Shown: positions 45,380-54,669, counted from the first letter of the stretch. The stretch is DNA of 64,000 bases from Couchioplanes caeruleus (GCF_023499255.1 NZ_CP092183.1:1743501-1807500), one strand, 5' to 3'. Numbers and translations are program-made. The notes: a model not told the origin generated them from the sequence alone.

Positions 45380-45673
45380 ATGTATACGGAGACTGCGGTA
45401 TTCGACCTGCTCCTGCCCGGTGACTCCCGCTCGCTCAAGCAGAAGCGCGGCTACGTACGGCCGATCATCGCTCTGCTGAAGAAGTTCGAGGTGAGCGTCG
45501 CCGAGGTGGGGATGCACGACCTGCACGGGCGGGCGCTGATCGGGGTGGCGGCGGTTGCGGGGGAGCCCGGGCATGCTCGGGCTGTGGTGGATACCTGTGA
45601 GAACCAGGTTGCTGGGCGGCCTGAGGTTGAGGTGTTGTCCGTGCGACGGCGGTTGTTCGGGGATGACGACTGA
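45380..45673 (+). CDS. DUF503 family protein (YlxP-like)
   Basis: A 97-residue protein: LLLPGDSRSLKQKRGYVRPIIALLKKFEVSVAEVGMHDLHGRALIGVAAVAGEPGHARAVVDTCENQVA is a full DUF503 domain (ferredoxin-like fold). The family gene (ylxP) lies beside infB/rbfA in many Gram-positive bacteria and is presumed ribosome- or RNA-related. ATG 45380 has no strong ribosome binding site. Confidence 0.88.
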   Translation: MYTETAVFDLLLPGDSRSLKQKRGYVRPIIALLKKFEVSVAEVGMHDLHGRALIGVAAVAGEPGHARAVVDTCENQVAGRPEVEVLSVRRRLFGDDD

Positions 45674-46184
45674 GGTTTTTGGTTGGTGCGCCCCCGAAGC
45701 CGTTGTGGTCCCGGTGGGTGAGGCGTGGCACGCGGCCGGGTGGACGTGCGGCCTCCCGTGGTGATGCGGGCATTGTGGAGCCGGCAGCGCGGCTGTCGCC
45801 GAGCTTCGCCTCTGCTGTTCCGCCGGCCGGCAGCGCCGCGGCCGGATTGAGCCACTGCCCTGTCCGTTGGACGGGGGAGCGCCGCCGGCGCCGTCGGTCG
45901 GCAGCGCTGGGTGGCCCGCGTTGTCAGGGGCCAACCGCGGCAAGCCCCGGCGGCCGACCACGGCGGCCGGCCGCGTCTGGCCGTGGCTGAGTGCGGCGGT
46001 TGGCTTCGGCGGGCGGCGGGGGTTGCCGGCTGCGGTGGGGCGGGGTGGGGATGGGCTGGTGGCGCGGGGTGGGAGCGGGACGGACCGGCGGGACGTTCGG
46101 GCGGCCGCGGTCGTGGGTAGGCTCTCAGACGTTGGGCGGGGGTTCGGTCCCGGCCCTGAGGCACGGTTGTCGGAGGTGGGCGAT
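45674..46184. other. Intergenic region between DUF503 and rbfA
   Basis: GC- and G-rich 511 bp with several open frames but none with family resemblance, coding-like composition or a ribosome binding site. CGGAGGTGGG at 46171-46180 serves rbfA. No structured element stands out. Confidence 0.55.
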
Positions 46185-46649
46185 ATGTCGGACCCGGCCA
46201 AGACGCGCCGGCACGCGGAGCGTGTCCGGGAGTTGGTGGCTTCGCTGGTGCGCGAGATCAAGGATCCCCGGCTCGGCATGGTGACGATCACGGACGCCCG
46301 GATCACGGGTGACCTGCGCGACGCCCACGTGTACTACACCGTGCTGGGTGATCAGACCGAGCAGGCCTCGACCGCCGCCGCGCTGGAGAGCGCCAAGGGC
46401 ATGTTGCGCAGCCGGGTGGGTCACGCGCTCGGGCTGCGGCACTCGCCGAGCCTCGCCTTCGTCCTGGACAACGTGCTGGACCACGCCAAGGAGATCGACG
46501 ACCTGCTGGCCGCGGCTCGCCATCGGGATGCCGAGGTGCAGCGGCTGGCCGCCGGGAAGCAGTATGCCGGCGATCCGGACCCGTACAAGGCGGAGCCGGA
46601 GGACGAGGACGAGGCCGACGAGCGGGTGGGCGCCGAGGAGAAACGGTGA
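46185..46649 (+). CDS. rbfA: Ribosome-binding factor A
   Basis: A 154-residue 30S assembly factor with a KH-like fold: RHAERVRELVASLVREIKDPRLGMVTITDARITGDLRDAHVYYTVLG and RSRVGHALGLRHSPSLAFVLDN. The C-terminal ~35 residues are acidic and extra relative to E. coli. ATG 46185 follows CGGAGG. The stop overlaps the DHH gene (GTGA). Confidence 0.95.
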   Translation: MSDPAKTRRHAERVRELVASLVREIKDPRLGMVTITDARITGDLRDAHVYYTVLGDQTEQASTAAALESAKGMLRSRVGHALGLRHSPSLAFVLDNVLDHAKEIDDLLAAARHRDAEVQRLAAGKQYAGDPDPYKAEPEDEDEADERVGAEEKR

Positions 46650-47809
46650 CGGAGGCGGTCGCGGCGGCCCTCCCGGTGCCGGGTGGGCGAACTCCCGCGG
46701 CCCGGCCCGCCGCGGCGGAGACCCCGGCCTCGAACCAGGCCGCGGCGGGTCCCGAAGCGGGCCCGGCGCCGGCCGTCGGCTCGGAGGCGGATCAGGCCGC
46801 GGTGGCGATCTCGGACGCTGACTGGGGTGCCGCGGTGCGTACGGTGCGGGAGCTCGCTCCTGAGGGCCGGGTGCTGCTGGTCTGCCACGTGAATCCCGAC
46901 GGCGACGCGCTGGGCAGCATGCTCGGGTTCGCGCTCGGGCTGCGGCGGCTGGGCGTGCGCCGGATGCAGGCGACCTTCCCCGGCCCGTTCGAGGTGCCCG
47001 AGCCGTTCACCGCGCTGCCCGGCCTCGAGCTGCTGGTGCCGGAGCAGGAGGCGTACGCGAATCCGGATCTGGCCCTGGTCTTCGACGTGGCGGCGGAGTC
47101 TCGCATGGGCGCCCTGGCGGACCGGGTGAGCGCCGCGGGTGCGACGGTCGTGCTGGACCATCACGCCTCGAACACCGGTTTCGGCGACGTGAACCTGGTC
47201 GACGCCACCGCGGCCGCCACGTCGGTGGTCGTCGAGGAGCTGCTGCGGCGGCTGGGCGTGCCGCTGGACGTGGAGATCGCCGAGTGCCTGTACGTGGCGC
47301 TGGCGACGGACACCGGCTCGTTCCGGTTCGACATGACGACGCCGCGGGTGCACGAGATGGCGGCCCGGCTGATCGCGACCGGGCTGCGGCCGGGGGAGAT
47401 CTCGCGGCGCATCTTCGACAGCCGGCCGTTCGGGGCGATGAAGCTGTTCGCCGACGTCCTGGGGCGGGCGCAGCTGGATCCGACGGCCGCGGCCGGGCAC
47501 GGCATGGTGTGGACGTACGCGACGCTCGAGGACCTCGAGCGGCACGGGCAGCGGCCGTACGTGCTCGACGCGCTGATCGATCCGGTGCGGTCGGTGGCGG
47601 AGGTGGACGTGGCGGTGGTCGTGAAGCAGACCGGCGACGCCGAATGGGCGGTGTCCATGCGCAGCAAAGGTGCCGTGGACGTGAGCGCGGTGGCGGTGGC
47701 GCTGGGCGGTGGCGGGCACCGGCTGGCGGCGGGCTTCACCGGGTACGGGACCCCCGGCGATGTCGTCTTCTCCGTACGGGAGCAATTGACCGCGCATCTG
47801 CTCACCTAG
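46646..47809 (+). CDS. DHH-family phosphoesterase (NrnA-like)
   Basis: A 387-residue bifunctional oligoribonuclease/phosphatase-like protein. After an Ala/Pro-rich N-terminal ~55 residues come the DHH motifs: CHVNPDGDALGSMLG (DxD), LVFDVAAESRMG, VLDHHASNTGFGD (the DHH itself) and a DHHA1 domain with the substrate motif GGGGHRLAAGF. Such enzymes degrade nano-RNA, pAp or cyclic dinucleotide products; M. tuberculosis Rv2837c at the same locus hydrolyses c-di-AMP/pApA. The GTG overlaps the rbfA stop by 4 bp. A terminator follows 15 bp after the stop. Confidence 0.92.
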   Translation: MTEAVAAALPVPGGRTPAARPAAAETPASNQAAAGPEAGPAPAVGSEADQAAVAISDADWGAAVRTVRELAPEGRVLLVCHVNPDGDALGSMLGFALGLRRLGVRRMQATFPGPFEVPEPFTALPGLELLVPEQEAYANPDLALVFDVAAESRMGALADRVSAAGATVVLDHHASNTGFGDVNLVDATAAATSVVVEELLRRLGVPLDVEIAECLYVALATDTGSFRFDMTTPRVHEMAARLIATGLRPGEISRRIFDSRPFGAMKLFADVLGRAQLDPTAAAGHGMVWTYATLEDLERHGQRPYVLDALIDPVRSVAEVDVAVVVKQTGDAEWAVSMRSKGAVDVSAVAVALGGGGHRLAAGFTGYGTPGDVVFSVREQLTAHLLT

Positions 47810-47824
47810 GGCGACGGATCAGCG

Positions 47825-47859
47825 GACAGGCCGGCCTTCGGGCCGGCCTGTCGTGTTTT
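47825..47859 (+). terminator. Intrinsic terminator after the DHH gene
   Basis: Perfect 12-bp arms GACAGGCCGGCC (47825-47836) and GGCCGGCCTGTC (47841-47852) with a TTCG loop, followed by GTGTTTT. Confidence 0.9.
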
Positions 47860-48085
47860 GGCGTCCCGCTCTACGGGATGTGCGGGGCACACAGCGGGAC
47901 TGAACGATAGTTTGAGTTAACGGTGATTTGGTTTTTGCACGGTCACGACCACGGGCCGCCGTGAAGACCTCGAGCCACCCGGATGCACCCATCCGGGCCG
48001 CGTTGCCCCCGCGCCGCCTCCGGTGATCCCGGACCGGCCCTCGCGACGCCCCGCTCGACCGATCCCTGTGGAAGGACCCAGTCAG
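47860..48085. other. Spacer with AT-rich promoter-like segment and hairpin
   Basis: Relatively AT-rich stretch 47905-47940 (GATAGTTTGAGTTAACGG, TTTGGTTTTTG), the least GC-rich spot nearby and probably a promoter, then an 8-bp inverted repeat CCCGGATG/CATCCGGG (47978-47985 and 47990-47997). It leads to a small gene at 48086. Confidence 0.5.
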
Positions 48086-48175
48086 ATGGCTGCCAAGCCG
48101 AAGCCCCAGCCCACCGAAGACGCCCGCGAGCAGGCCCGCCGCGCCCTGCAGACGTCCCTGGACACGCGCCAGTAG
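48086..48175 (+). CDS. Small 29-residue protein
   Basis: ATG 48086 to TAG 48173-48175 encodes 29 residues beginning MAAKPKPQPTEDAREQ; the second half (EQARRALQTSLDTRQ) could be an amphipathic helix. GGAAGGA stands nine bases before the ATG, stronger than at most genes here, and an AT-rich promoter-like region precedes it after a terminator, so it looks like its own transcription unit. No recognised family. Confidence 0.55.
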   Translation: MAAKPKPQPTEDAREQARRALQTSLDTRQ

Positions 48176-48253
48176 GACACCCCCAGCCGGCCGGTGGGTA
48201 ACCGGCCGATGCGCGTTGCGATCCTTACGGCAGGGCGGGCATCATGAGGTTCC

Positions 48254-49573
48254 ATGAGCCCGTCCGCCGTGGTCGCCGACCGCACCCTGACCGGGCGCAT
48301 CGCTGCGCTCGCCGTGCCGGCGCTGGTCGTGCTGGCGGCCGAGCCGCTCTACGTGCTGGTCGACACGGCCGTCGTGGGCCACCTCGGCCGGGTGCCCCTC
48401 GCCGCGGTTGCCGTCGGCGGCACGGTGATGTCGCTCGCCGTCTGGTTCGGCACGCTGATGGCGTACGGCACGACCGGCCGCGCCGCCCGCAGGTTCGGCG
48501 CCGGCGACCGCACGGCGGCCGTCGCCGAAGGGGTCCAGGCGTCCTGGCTGGCGCTGACCACCGGCGTGCTGCTGGCGCTGCTCGCCCAGCTCTTCGCCGG
48601 CCCGCTCACCCGGGCCCTCGCGAGCGATCCGGCAACGGCGCAGGCGGCCGCCGGATGGCTGCGCATCGCCGTGCTGGGTGCGCCGGGTCTGCTCCTCGCC
48701 GCGGCCGGGAACGGCTGGATGCGCGGCGTGCAGGACACCCGCCGCCCGCTGTATTTCGTGCTCGGCGCGAACGTGCTCTCCGCCGTGCTCTGCCCCCTGC
48801 TGGTGTACCTGGCCGGATGGGGCCTGACCGGCTCCGCCGTGGCCAACGTCGTCGCCCAGAGCCTCTCCGGCGGCCTGTTCCTGTGGGCGCTGGTCCGCGA
48901 GCGCACACCCCTGCGGCCCGACGTCGCGGTGATCGGTAACCAGCTGGTCCTGGGGCGTGACCTGCTGATCCGCGGCGCGGCGTTCCAGGCCTGCTGGCTG
49001 TCGGCGACGGCCGTGGCCGCCCGGTTCGGGGTCGCCGCCGTCGGCGCCCATCAGATCGCCCTGCAGCTGTGGTTCTTCGCCGCGCTGACGCTGGACGCGG
49101 TCGCCATCGCCGCGCAGTCGCTGGTCGGCGCCGCGCTCGGGGCCGGGGACCACGTGGCGGCACGCGAGGTGGCCCGCCGGGTGACCATCGTGGGCGGAAT
49201 CGCCGGCCTGGCGTTCGCGGTGCTGGCCGCGGCGGGCGCCGACGTGATCCCCGGGTTGTTCACCGGTGACCGGGCCGTCCACGACCAGGCCGCGGTCGTG
49301 TGGCCCTGGTTCGTCGGCATGCTGCCGTTCGCCGGTGTCGTCTACGCCCTCGACGGGGTGATGATCGGCGCGGGCGACGTCGGCTACCTGCGCACGATGA
49401 CCCTGGTGGGCGCGCTCGGCGGTTTCCTGCCGCTGATCTGGCTCGCGTACGCGTTCCGCTGGGGCCTGCCCGGCATCTGGGCCGGCCTCGCCGTGTTCAC
49501 GCTGGTCCGCCTCGTCGCCCTGCTCGTGCGGTGGCGGGGCTCGCGCTGGGCGGTCCTGGGCGTCACCCGCTGA
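48254..49573 (+). CDS. MATE-family efflux transporter (DinF-like)
   Basis: A 439-residue protein with twelve hydrophobic helices in two similar halves, beginning GRIAALAVPALVVLAAEPLYVLVDTAVVGHLG, the standard MATE helix 1 with conserved Pro, and second-half AVGAHQIALQLWFFAALTLDAVAIAAQSLVGAALGAGD. It belongs to the DinF group; M. tuberculosis dinF lies at the same place after the DHH gene. Such proteins export organic cations or drugs using H+ or Na+. ATG 48254; truB follows closely. Confidence 0.93.
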   Translation: MSPSAVVADRTLTGRIAALAVPALVVLAAEPLYVLVDTAVVGHLGRVPLAAVAVGGTVMSLAVWFGTLMAYGTTGRAARRFGAGDRTAAVAEGVQASWLALTTGVLLALLAQLFAGPLTRALASDPATAQAAAGWLRIAVLGAPGLLLAAAGNGWMRGVQDTRRPLYFVLGANVLSAVLCPLLVYLAGWGLTGSAVANVVAQSLSGGLFLWALVRERTPLRPDVAVIGNQLVLGRDLLIRGAAFQACWLSATAVAARFGVAAVGAHQIALQLWFFAALTLDAVAIAAQSLVGAALGAGDHVAAREVARRVTIVGGIAGLAFAVLAAAGADVIPGLFTGDRAVHDQAAVVWPWFVGMLPFAGVVYALDGVMIGAGDVGYLRTMTLVGALGGFLPLIWLAYAFRWGLPGIWAGLAVFTLVRLVALLVRWRGSRWAVLGVTR

Positions 49574-49597
49574 CCGCCGTCTGGTTGGGTGGACGCC

Positions 49598-50479
49598 GTG
49601 AACACCGACGGTCTCATCGTTGTGGACAAGCCGGCCGGGATGACCTCCCACGACGTCGTGGCGCGGATCCGGCGGCTGGCCAAGACCCGCAGGGTGGGGC
49701 ACGGCGGCACGCTGGACCCGATGGCCACCGGCGTTCTCGTCATCGGCGTCAACCGGGCTACCCGGCTGCTGACGTACGTGATCGGCTCCCGCAAGAGCTA
49801 CCTCGCGACGATCCGGCTGGGCCAGTCGACCGTCACCGACGACGCCGAGGGTGACGTGACCGCCACGATCTCGGCGGCGGAGGTCACCGAGGAGGCGGTA
49901 CGGGCCGGGCTGGCGGCTCAGGTCGGCGAGATCGACCAGGTGCCCAGCGCGGTCAGCGCGATCAAGGTGAACGGGCAGCGGGCGTACAAGCGGGTCCGCG
50001 ACGGCGAGGAGGTCGAGCTCGCCGCGCGCCGGATCACGATCCACAGCCTCGACGTGCTGGACGTGCGGCACTCCGGTGACGTGGTCGACGTCGACGTGGA
50101 CGTCACCTGCTCGAGCGGTACGTACATCCGGGCGATCGCCCGGGACCTGGGCCGGGGGCTGGGCGTCGGGGGCCACCTCACCGCGCTGCGGCGTACGGCG
50201 GTGGGCGCGATGACGCTGGCCGAGGCGTCGACGCTGGAGCAGCTCGAGCAGCGGGCGCCGGACGTCGTGTCGCTGTCCCTGGCCGAGGCCGCCGGGCGGG
50301 CGTTCCCGCGCCGCGACGCCACGGTGGACGAGGTGCGGGTGCTCAGCCACGGCGGCCCGCTGGAGCCGGTCGGCATCGAGGGCCCGTACGCCGTCTTCGA
50401 CCCGGCGGGCGAGGTCCTGGCCGTCGTCTCCGAGCGCGGCGGCAGGGCCCGCGCCGAGATCGTGCTGGCCCCGGCCTAG
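49598..50479 (+). CDS. truB: tRNA pseudouridine(55) synthase
   Basis: A 293-residue enzyme that converts U55 in the T-loop of tRNA to pseudouridine. Catalytic Asp is in GHGGTLDPMATGVLVIG; DKPAGMTSHDVV, the RKSYLATIRLGQSTVTDDAEG segment and CSSGTYIRAIARDLG are complete. I use GTG 49598 (MNTDGLIVVDKPAG), preceded by GGGTGG; GTG 49589 would add three residues. The stop overlaps by 3 bp the end of the convergent response-regulator gene. Confidence 0.95.
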   Translation: MNTDGLIVVDKPAGMTSHDVVARIRRLAKTRRVGHGGTLDPMATGVLVIGVNRATRLLTYVIGSRKSYLATIRLGQSTVTDDAEGDVTATISAAEVTEEAVRAGLAAQVGEIDQVPSAVSAIKVNGQRAYKRVRDGEEVELAARRITIHSLDVLDVRHSGDVVDVDVDVTCSSGTYIRAIARDLGRGLGVGGHLTALRRTAVGAMTLAEASTLEQLEQRAPDVVSLSLAEAAGRAFPRRDATVDEVRVLSHGGPLEPVGIEGPYAVFDPAGEVLAVVSERGGRARAEIVLAPA

Positions 50480-50883
50480 CGCTTCGGCAGGTGCTCGGCG
50501 ACGACGGCGACCAGGTCGGCGGCCGCGTACGGCTTGTCGAGGAACCCGTCGCAGCCCGCCTCCAGCGCCGCCGCCCGGTCCTGGGGGAGCACGCTGGCAG
50601 TGACCGCCACCACGGCCGGTCGCCGGCGCCCGGCCGTCGCCGTACCGTCCGCCAGCTCGCCGGCGAGTGACAGGCCGTTGCCGTCCGGCAGGTTCATGTC
50701 GAGCAGGACCAGGTCGACGTCCTCCGCGTCCAGCCGGCTCCGCGCCGCGGCCAGGGTCGGCGCCTCCAGCACCTCGGCCGCCCGGACGGCGGCCACCTCG
50801 GCCCGGGCGAGTACCGCCTTGACCAGCGTGCGGTTCAGCTCCTCGTCCTCGACGAGCAGAATTCGCGGGTTCTCGGCCGTCAC
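50476..50883 (-). CDS. Single-domain response regulator
   Basis: A 135-residue CheY-like receiver without output domain: RILLVEDEELNRTLVKAV, phosphoacceptor Asp62 in VLLDMNLPDG, Thr in VVAVTASV, Lys in CDGFLDKPY. GTG 50883 overlaps the upstream hybrid-kinase stop (GTGA) with AAGGAG in the kinase's last codons, so the two are translated together. It probably takes a phosphate from that kinase and acts through protein contacts. Confidence 0.92.
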   Translation of the reverse strand: MTAENPRILLVEDEELNRTLVKAVLARAEVAAVRAAEVLEAPTLAAARSRLDAEDVDLVLLDMNLPDGNGLSLAGELADGTATAGRRRPAVVAVTASVLPQDRAAALEAGCDGFLDKPYAAADLVAVVAEHLPKR

Positions 50884-53498
50884 CGTTGCTCCTTGTCGAC
50901 GTCGGTGCGCACGCCCAGCAGCGGCGCGAATCCCTGCGTGCCGGTGCCGCCGGCCATCGTTGTCGCCACCACGCCGCCGGCCAGCGCCATCAGCGAGGCG
51001 TCGCCGGCGGCCTGGGTCAGGCCCACCACCGGCACGTCGCGGGTCGCGGGGTCCTGCTCGAGCGCGGCGATCATGTCGAAGCCGTCGTCCTCGTGGGTCT
51101 GCAGCTCGCAGACGATGAGGTCGAAGCGGCTCTCCCGGCTCTTGGCGAGCCCGTCGCGCCCGTCGGCGACGGCGACCACGTCGGCGCCCCCGGCGCGCAG
51201 GCCGTCCTCGATCGCCCGGCGCACGGCGTCGTCGTGGTCGACCACGAGCACCCGCGGGGTGGGCCGGGTCGCGATCGCCCTGGCCAGCGCGCCGAGCAAC
51301 GCCGCCTGGTCGATCGGCTTCACGAAGTAGTCGTCGGCGCCCAGCGCGATCCCGGCCTGCCGCTCGTCGATGATGGTGGCGAAGAACACCGGAATGCCGG
51401 CCAGCCCGGGGTCGGCTTTGAGCCGCCGGAGCACCTCGAAGCCGTCGATGCCGGGCAGCGCCACGTCGAGCACGATCGCGTCCGGTGGGCGTTCGGCGGC
51501 GGCGGACAGGGCGGCCTCGCCGGTCGCGATGACGTCGACGTGGTAGCCCGCGTTGCCCAGCTGGGTGCTCAGCAGCTCCGCCGCCTGCGGGTCGTCCTCC
51601 ACCAGCAGCACCCGTGCGCCCTCGCCGGGGCGGCTCTCCGTCACGGGCCGGCCCTCGGGCGCCGCGGGCAGCCGTACGGTGAAGGAACTGCCCTCTCCCG
51701 GCGCCGAGTGCAGCGAGATCTCCCCGTCGTGGGCCTCGACGAGGCGCTTGGTGAGCGCGAGCCCGAGGCCGGTGCCGGCGCGCTGCCGGTCCGGGTCGCC
51801 GACCTGCTGGAACTCCTCGAACACCCGGTGGTGGTCGGCCGCCGCGATCCCGACGCCGGTGTCCGAGACGATGACCGCCACCCGGTCGTCCTCGACGGAG
51901 GTCGCGACGGTGATCCGGCCGCCCGCGGGGGTGAACTTGATCGCGTTCGACAGCAGGTTCTCGACGATCTGCCGGAAGCGCACCCGGTCGGCGTTCGCGG
52001 TGGCCGGCCGCAGCGCCGTGACGACCTCCAGCCCTTTCGTGCCGATGAGCGGCGACAGGCTGGTGAGCAGCTCGGCCACGGCGGTGTCCACGCGCAGCGG
52101 CGCCAGGCGCAGGTCCAGCCGCCCGGCCTCCACCTTGGCCAGGTCCAGGATGTCGTTGATGAGCCCCAGCAGGTGCCGCCCGCTGGTGTGGATGTGCTCG
52201 ACCCAGTCGGCGGGAACGCGGCGCCGGTCGCCGTCCGGCTCCTCCAGCCGCATCAGGTCGCTGAAGCCGATGATCGCGTTGAGCGGGGTCCGCAGCTCGT
52301 GGCTCATGTTGGCCAGGAACGCGCTCTTCGCCTGGCTCGCCCGGGTCAGGGCCTCCACCGACGCGCTCAGCTCCGCGGCCATCCGGTGCTGTGCCGCCAG
52401 GACGGCCTGCCGCTCGGCGAGGATGCCGGCCTGGCCGCCGAGCAGCGCGAGCAGCCGCAGGTCGTCGTCGCTGAACAGGCTGCGGTGCCGGTTGAACAGC
52501 AGCACCGCGCCCTCCGCGTCCGGCGGCACCGGCATGCTCATCAGCGTCACGAAGTCGTCGCCGAGGTCGTCGCCGAAGTGCCGGACCAGGGCGTCGCCGC
52601 CCTCGCGCAGGCGGGCCGGCCGGCCGGCGCGGATGAGCGCGGTGAGGTCGGTCGCGCCGAGCTCGGCCGGCATGCTGATCGACGGCCCGGCATAGCCGAT
52701 CGGCGCGAGCTGGCCGTCCGGTCGCGGCATGAGGACGGCGACCGCGTCGGCCCCGGTCTGCACGCGCATGATCTCCGCGTACGTCTGCCAGACCTGGTCC
52801 GGGGTCTCGACGTGGGCGTGCAGCAGGCGCTCGGTCACCGACTGCGCCGCGGAGGCGGAGAAGGCCCGGCGCAGCCAGCGCGGCGGCAGGAACGCGATGA
52901 GGTAGCCGATGCCGGAGAGCAGGGCCAGCACCCGGTTGGTGACGCCGAAAGCCGGGTCCGCGTGGGGCAGTGCGGCGATGCCGATCAGCACGATCATCAC
53001 CGCGAACGCCACGGTGGCCCCGGAGGCGATCGTGAGCCGTGCGCGGTTGGCGCCGGACCGGGTGCGGGCCTTGCCGTACAGCAGCGCCGCCGCCATGAGC
53101 TCGCTGCAGAAGAAGCTGCCGACCGCGAAGATCAGCCAGCCGACCGGCAGCGGCCGGGGCACGAACAGCATGGGTACGGCCACCGCGAGGAACGTCGCGA
53201 ACATGGCGACGTGCAGCCACCGCGGCACCCCGCGCAGCCGGCTCGCGAGCCGCACGGTCAGGTACGGCTGGGCGAGCAGCACGGTCAGTGTGACCATGCT
53301 GACCCACGCGGGCAGGTCCGCGTTCAGCCGCCGCGCCACGTCGGCGCAGAAGAGCAGCGTGCAGGGCAGGAAGACCAGGGTCGCGTCCCGTTGCAGAGGG
53401 TCGCGTCCGCGCAGGTAGCCGAGGAGCGCCCGCGCGAAAAGGACGACGAAGGTGAATTCCGCCGTCAGCAGGATGAAAGCACTCCAGTCGATGTGCAT
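50880..53498 (-). CDS. Membrane hybrid histidine kinase with two receivers, second degenerate
   Basis: An 872-residue sensor. Seven hydrophobic segments fill residues 1-215 (from AFILLTAEFTFVVLFARALL to VLALLSGIGYLIAFLPP). A GAF domain (about 235-375), HisKA with His400 in NMSHELRTPLNAII, HATPase_c (NLLSNAIKFT, DTGVGIAAAD, GTGLGLALT), then two receivers. The first is intact (VEDDPQAAE, Asp678 in VLDVALPG, Lys in VKPID); in the second the acceptor position is Glu798 (IVCELQTH), so it cannot be phosphorylated normally. The partner single-domain regulator overlaps its stop. Divergent from ribF over an 80-bp spacer. Confidence 0.92.
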   Translation of the reverse strand: MHIDWSAFILLTAEFTFVVLFARALLGYLRGRDPLQRDATLVFLPCTLLFCADVARRLNADLPAWVSMVTLTVLLAQPYLTVRLASRLRGVPRWLHVAMFATFLAVAVPMLFVPRPLPVGWLIFAVGSFFCSELMAAALLYGKARTRSGANRARLTIASGATVAFAVMIVLIGIAALPHADPAFGVTNRVLALLSGIGYLIAFLPPRWLRRAFSASAAQSVTERLLHAHVETPDQVWQTYAEIMRVQTGADAVAVLMPRPDGQLAPIGYAGPSISMPAELGATDLTALIRAGRPARLREGGDALVRHFGDDLGDDFVTLMSMPVPPDAEGAVLLFNRHRSLFSDDDLRLLALLGGQAGILAERQAVLAAQHRMAAELSASVEALTRASQAKSAFLANMSHELRTPLNAIIGFSDLMRLEEPDGDRRRVPADWVEHIHTSGRHLLGLINDILDLAKVEAGRLDLRLAPLRVDTAVAELLTSLSPLIGTKGLEVVTALRPATANADRVRFRQIVENLLSNAIKFTPAGGRITVATSVEDDRVAVIVSDTGVGIAAADHHRVFEEFQQVGDPDRQRAGTGLGLALTKRLVEAHDGEISLHSAPGEGSSFTVRLPAAPEGRPVTESRPGEGARVLLVEDDPQAAELLSTQLGNAGYHVDVIATGEAALSAAAERPPDAIVLDVALPGIDGFEVLRRLKADPGLAGIPVFFATIIDERQAGIALGADDYFVKPIDQAALLGALARAIATRPTPRVLVVDHDDAVRRAIEDGLRAGGADVVAVADGRDGLAKSRESRFDLIVCELQTHEDDGFDMIAALEQDPATRDVPVVGLTQAAGDASLMALAGGVVATTMAGGTGTQGFAPLLGVRTDVDKEQR

Positions 53499-53577
53499 AT
53501 CGGGATCAACTGTAGCGTTTCAGGCAGTCGTGCAGACCGATACTCTTACGCCCGGGACGCACAGGGGAGGCGCGGGA

Positions 53578-54510
53578 ATGCAGCGGTGGCGCGGCTACGA
53601 GGCGGTGCCGGGCGGGTTCGGCCGGTCCGTGGTGACGATCGGGGTCTTCGACGGCGTGCACCGCGGCCACCAGGCGATCATCGGCTACACCGTGAAGCGC
53701 GCCCGCGACATGGGGCTGCAGTCGGTCGTCGTGACGTTCGACCCGCACCCCGCGGAGGTCGTACGGCCCGGCTCCCACCCGGCCGTGCTGACCGAGCCGG
53801 TGCGCAAGGCGGAGCTGCTCGAGCAACTCGGCGTCGACGCGCTCTGCGTGGTCCCGTTCACCCCGGCCTTCTCGCACCTCGGCCCGGAGGAGTTCGTGCA
53901 CGACGTGCTCGTGGACGCGCTGCACGCCGCGGTGGTGGTCGAGGGGGACAACTTCCGCTTCGGTCACAAGGCGGCCGGCGACCTGCCGCTGCTCGCCCGG
54001 CTGGGCCGCACGTTCGGGTTCACCGTCGAGGAGGCGCCGCTCGTGGCCGAGGACGGGCTCGTCTTCTCGTCCACGTACATCCGCAGTTGCGTCGACGCCG
54101 GGGACGTCGCGGCCGCCGCCGCCGCGCTCGGCCGCCCGCACCGCCTGGCCGGCGTGGTGGTCCGCGGCGATCAGCGCGGCCGTGAGCTGGGCTTTCCCAC
54201 CGCCAACCTGATGTGCCACCGCTATGCGGCCATCCCGGCCGACGGCGTGTACGCGGCCTGGCTGGTGCGCGGCGGTGACCGCGGCGGCCCGCTGCCGGCG
54301 TCCGTCTCGGTCGGCACCAACCCCACGTTCTCCGGCAGGGAGCGCCGGGTCGAGGCCTACGTCCTCGACTTCGACGGCGACCTGTACGGCGAACGGGTGA
54401 GCCTCGACTTCGTCGCCCATCTGCGGGAGCAGCGCACATATACCGGCATCGAGCCGCTGGTCGCGCAGATCCGCCTGGACGTGGAGGAGACCCGCGCGCT
54501 GCTGCGTTAG
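53578..54510 (+). CDS. ribF: Bifunctional riboflavin kinase / FAD synthetase
   Basis: A 310-residue enzyme that makes FMN from riboflavin and FAD from FMN. The N-terminal adenylyltransferase domain shows VVTIGVFDGVHRGHQAIIG (HxGH-type) and SSTYIRSCVDAGDV; the C-terminal riboflavin-kinase domain has RGRELGFPTANLM (PTAN motif), VSVGTNPTF and EAYVLDFDGDLYG. ATG 53578 has GGGGAGG upstream. It lies upstream of rpsO as in other actinobacteria. No FMN riboswitch is seen upstream. Confidence 0.96.
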   Translation: MQRWRGYEAVPGGFGRSVVTIGVFDGVHRGHQAIIGYTVKRARDMGLQSVVVTFDPHPAEVVRPGSHPAVLTEPVRKAELLEQLGVDALCVVPFTPAFSHLGPEEFVHDVLVDALHAAVVVEGDNFRFGHKAAGDLPLLARLGRTFGFTVEEAPLVAEDGLVFSSTYIRSCVDAGDVAAAAAALGRPHRLAGVVVRGDQRGRELGFPTANLMCHRYAAIPADGVYAAWLVRGGDRGGPLPASVSVGTNPTFSGRERRVEAYVLDFDGDLYGERVSLDFVAHLREQRTYTGIEPLVAQIRLDVEETRALLR

Positions 54511-54669
54511 AGGCCTTCAGTCCGGTCGTGGGTGGCGGGCGGGGCGATCGGATGGGGCTGGTAGGGTTGAATCCGGATGGGCTTATTCCGTCCACGGTCC
54601 CGCCTGCCTGCCCGACGCCGCGGGCCGCGGGGACACCGCATTCACCGGCAACACAGAATCACGGAGAAC

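Noticed and set aside
45674..46184. A small gene between DUF503 and rbfA
   Set aside because: Several frames are open but none has a ribosome binding site, a domain, or codon composition like the neighbours.
53499..53577. FMN riboswitch upstream of ribF
   Set aside because: The spacer is only about 80 bp, shared with the divergent kinase gene, and lacks the RFN element's conserved helices.
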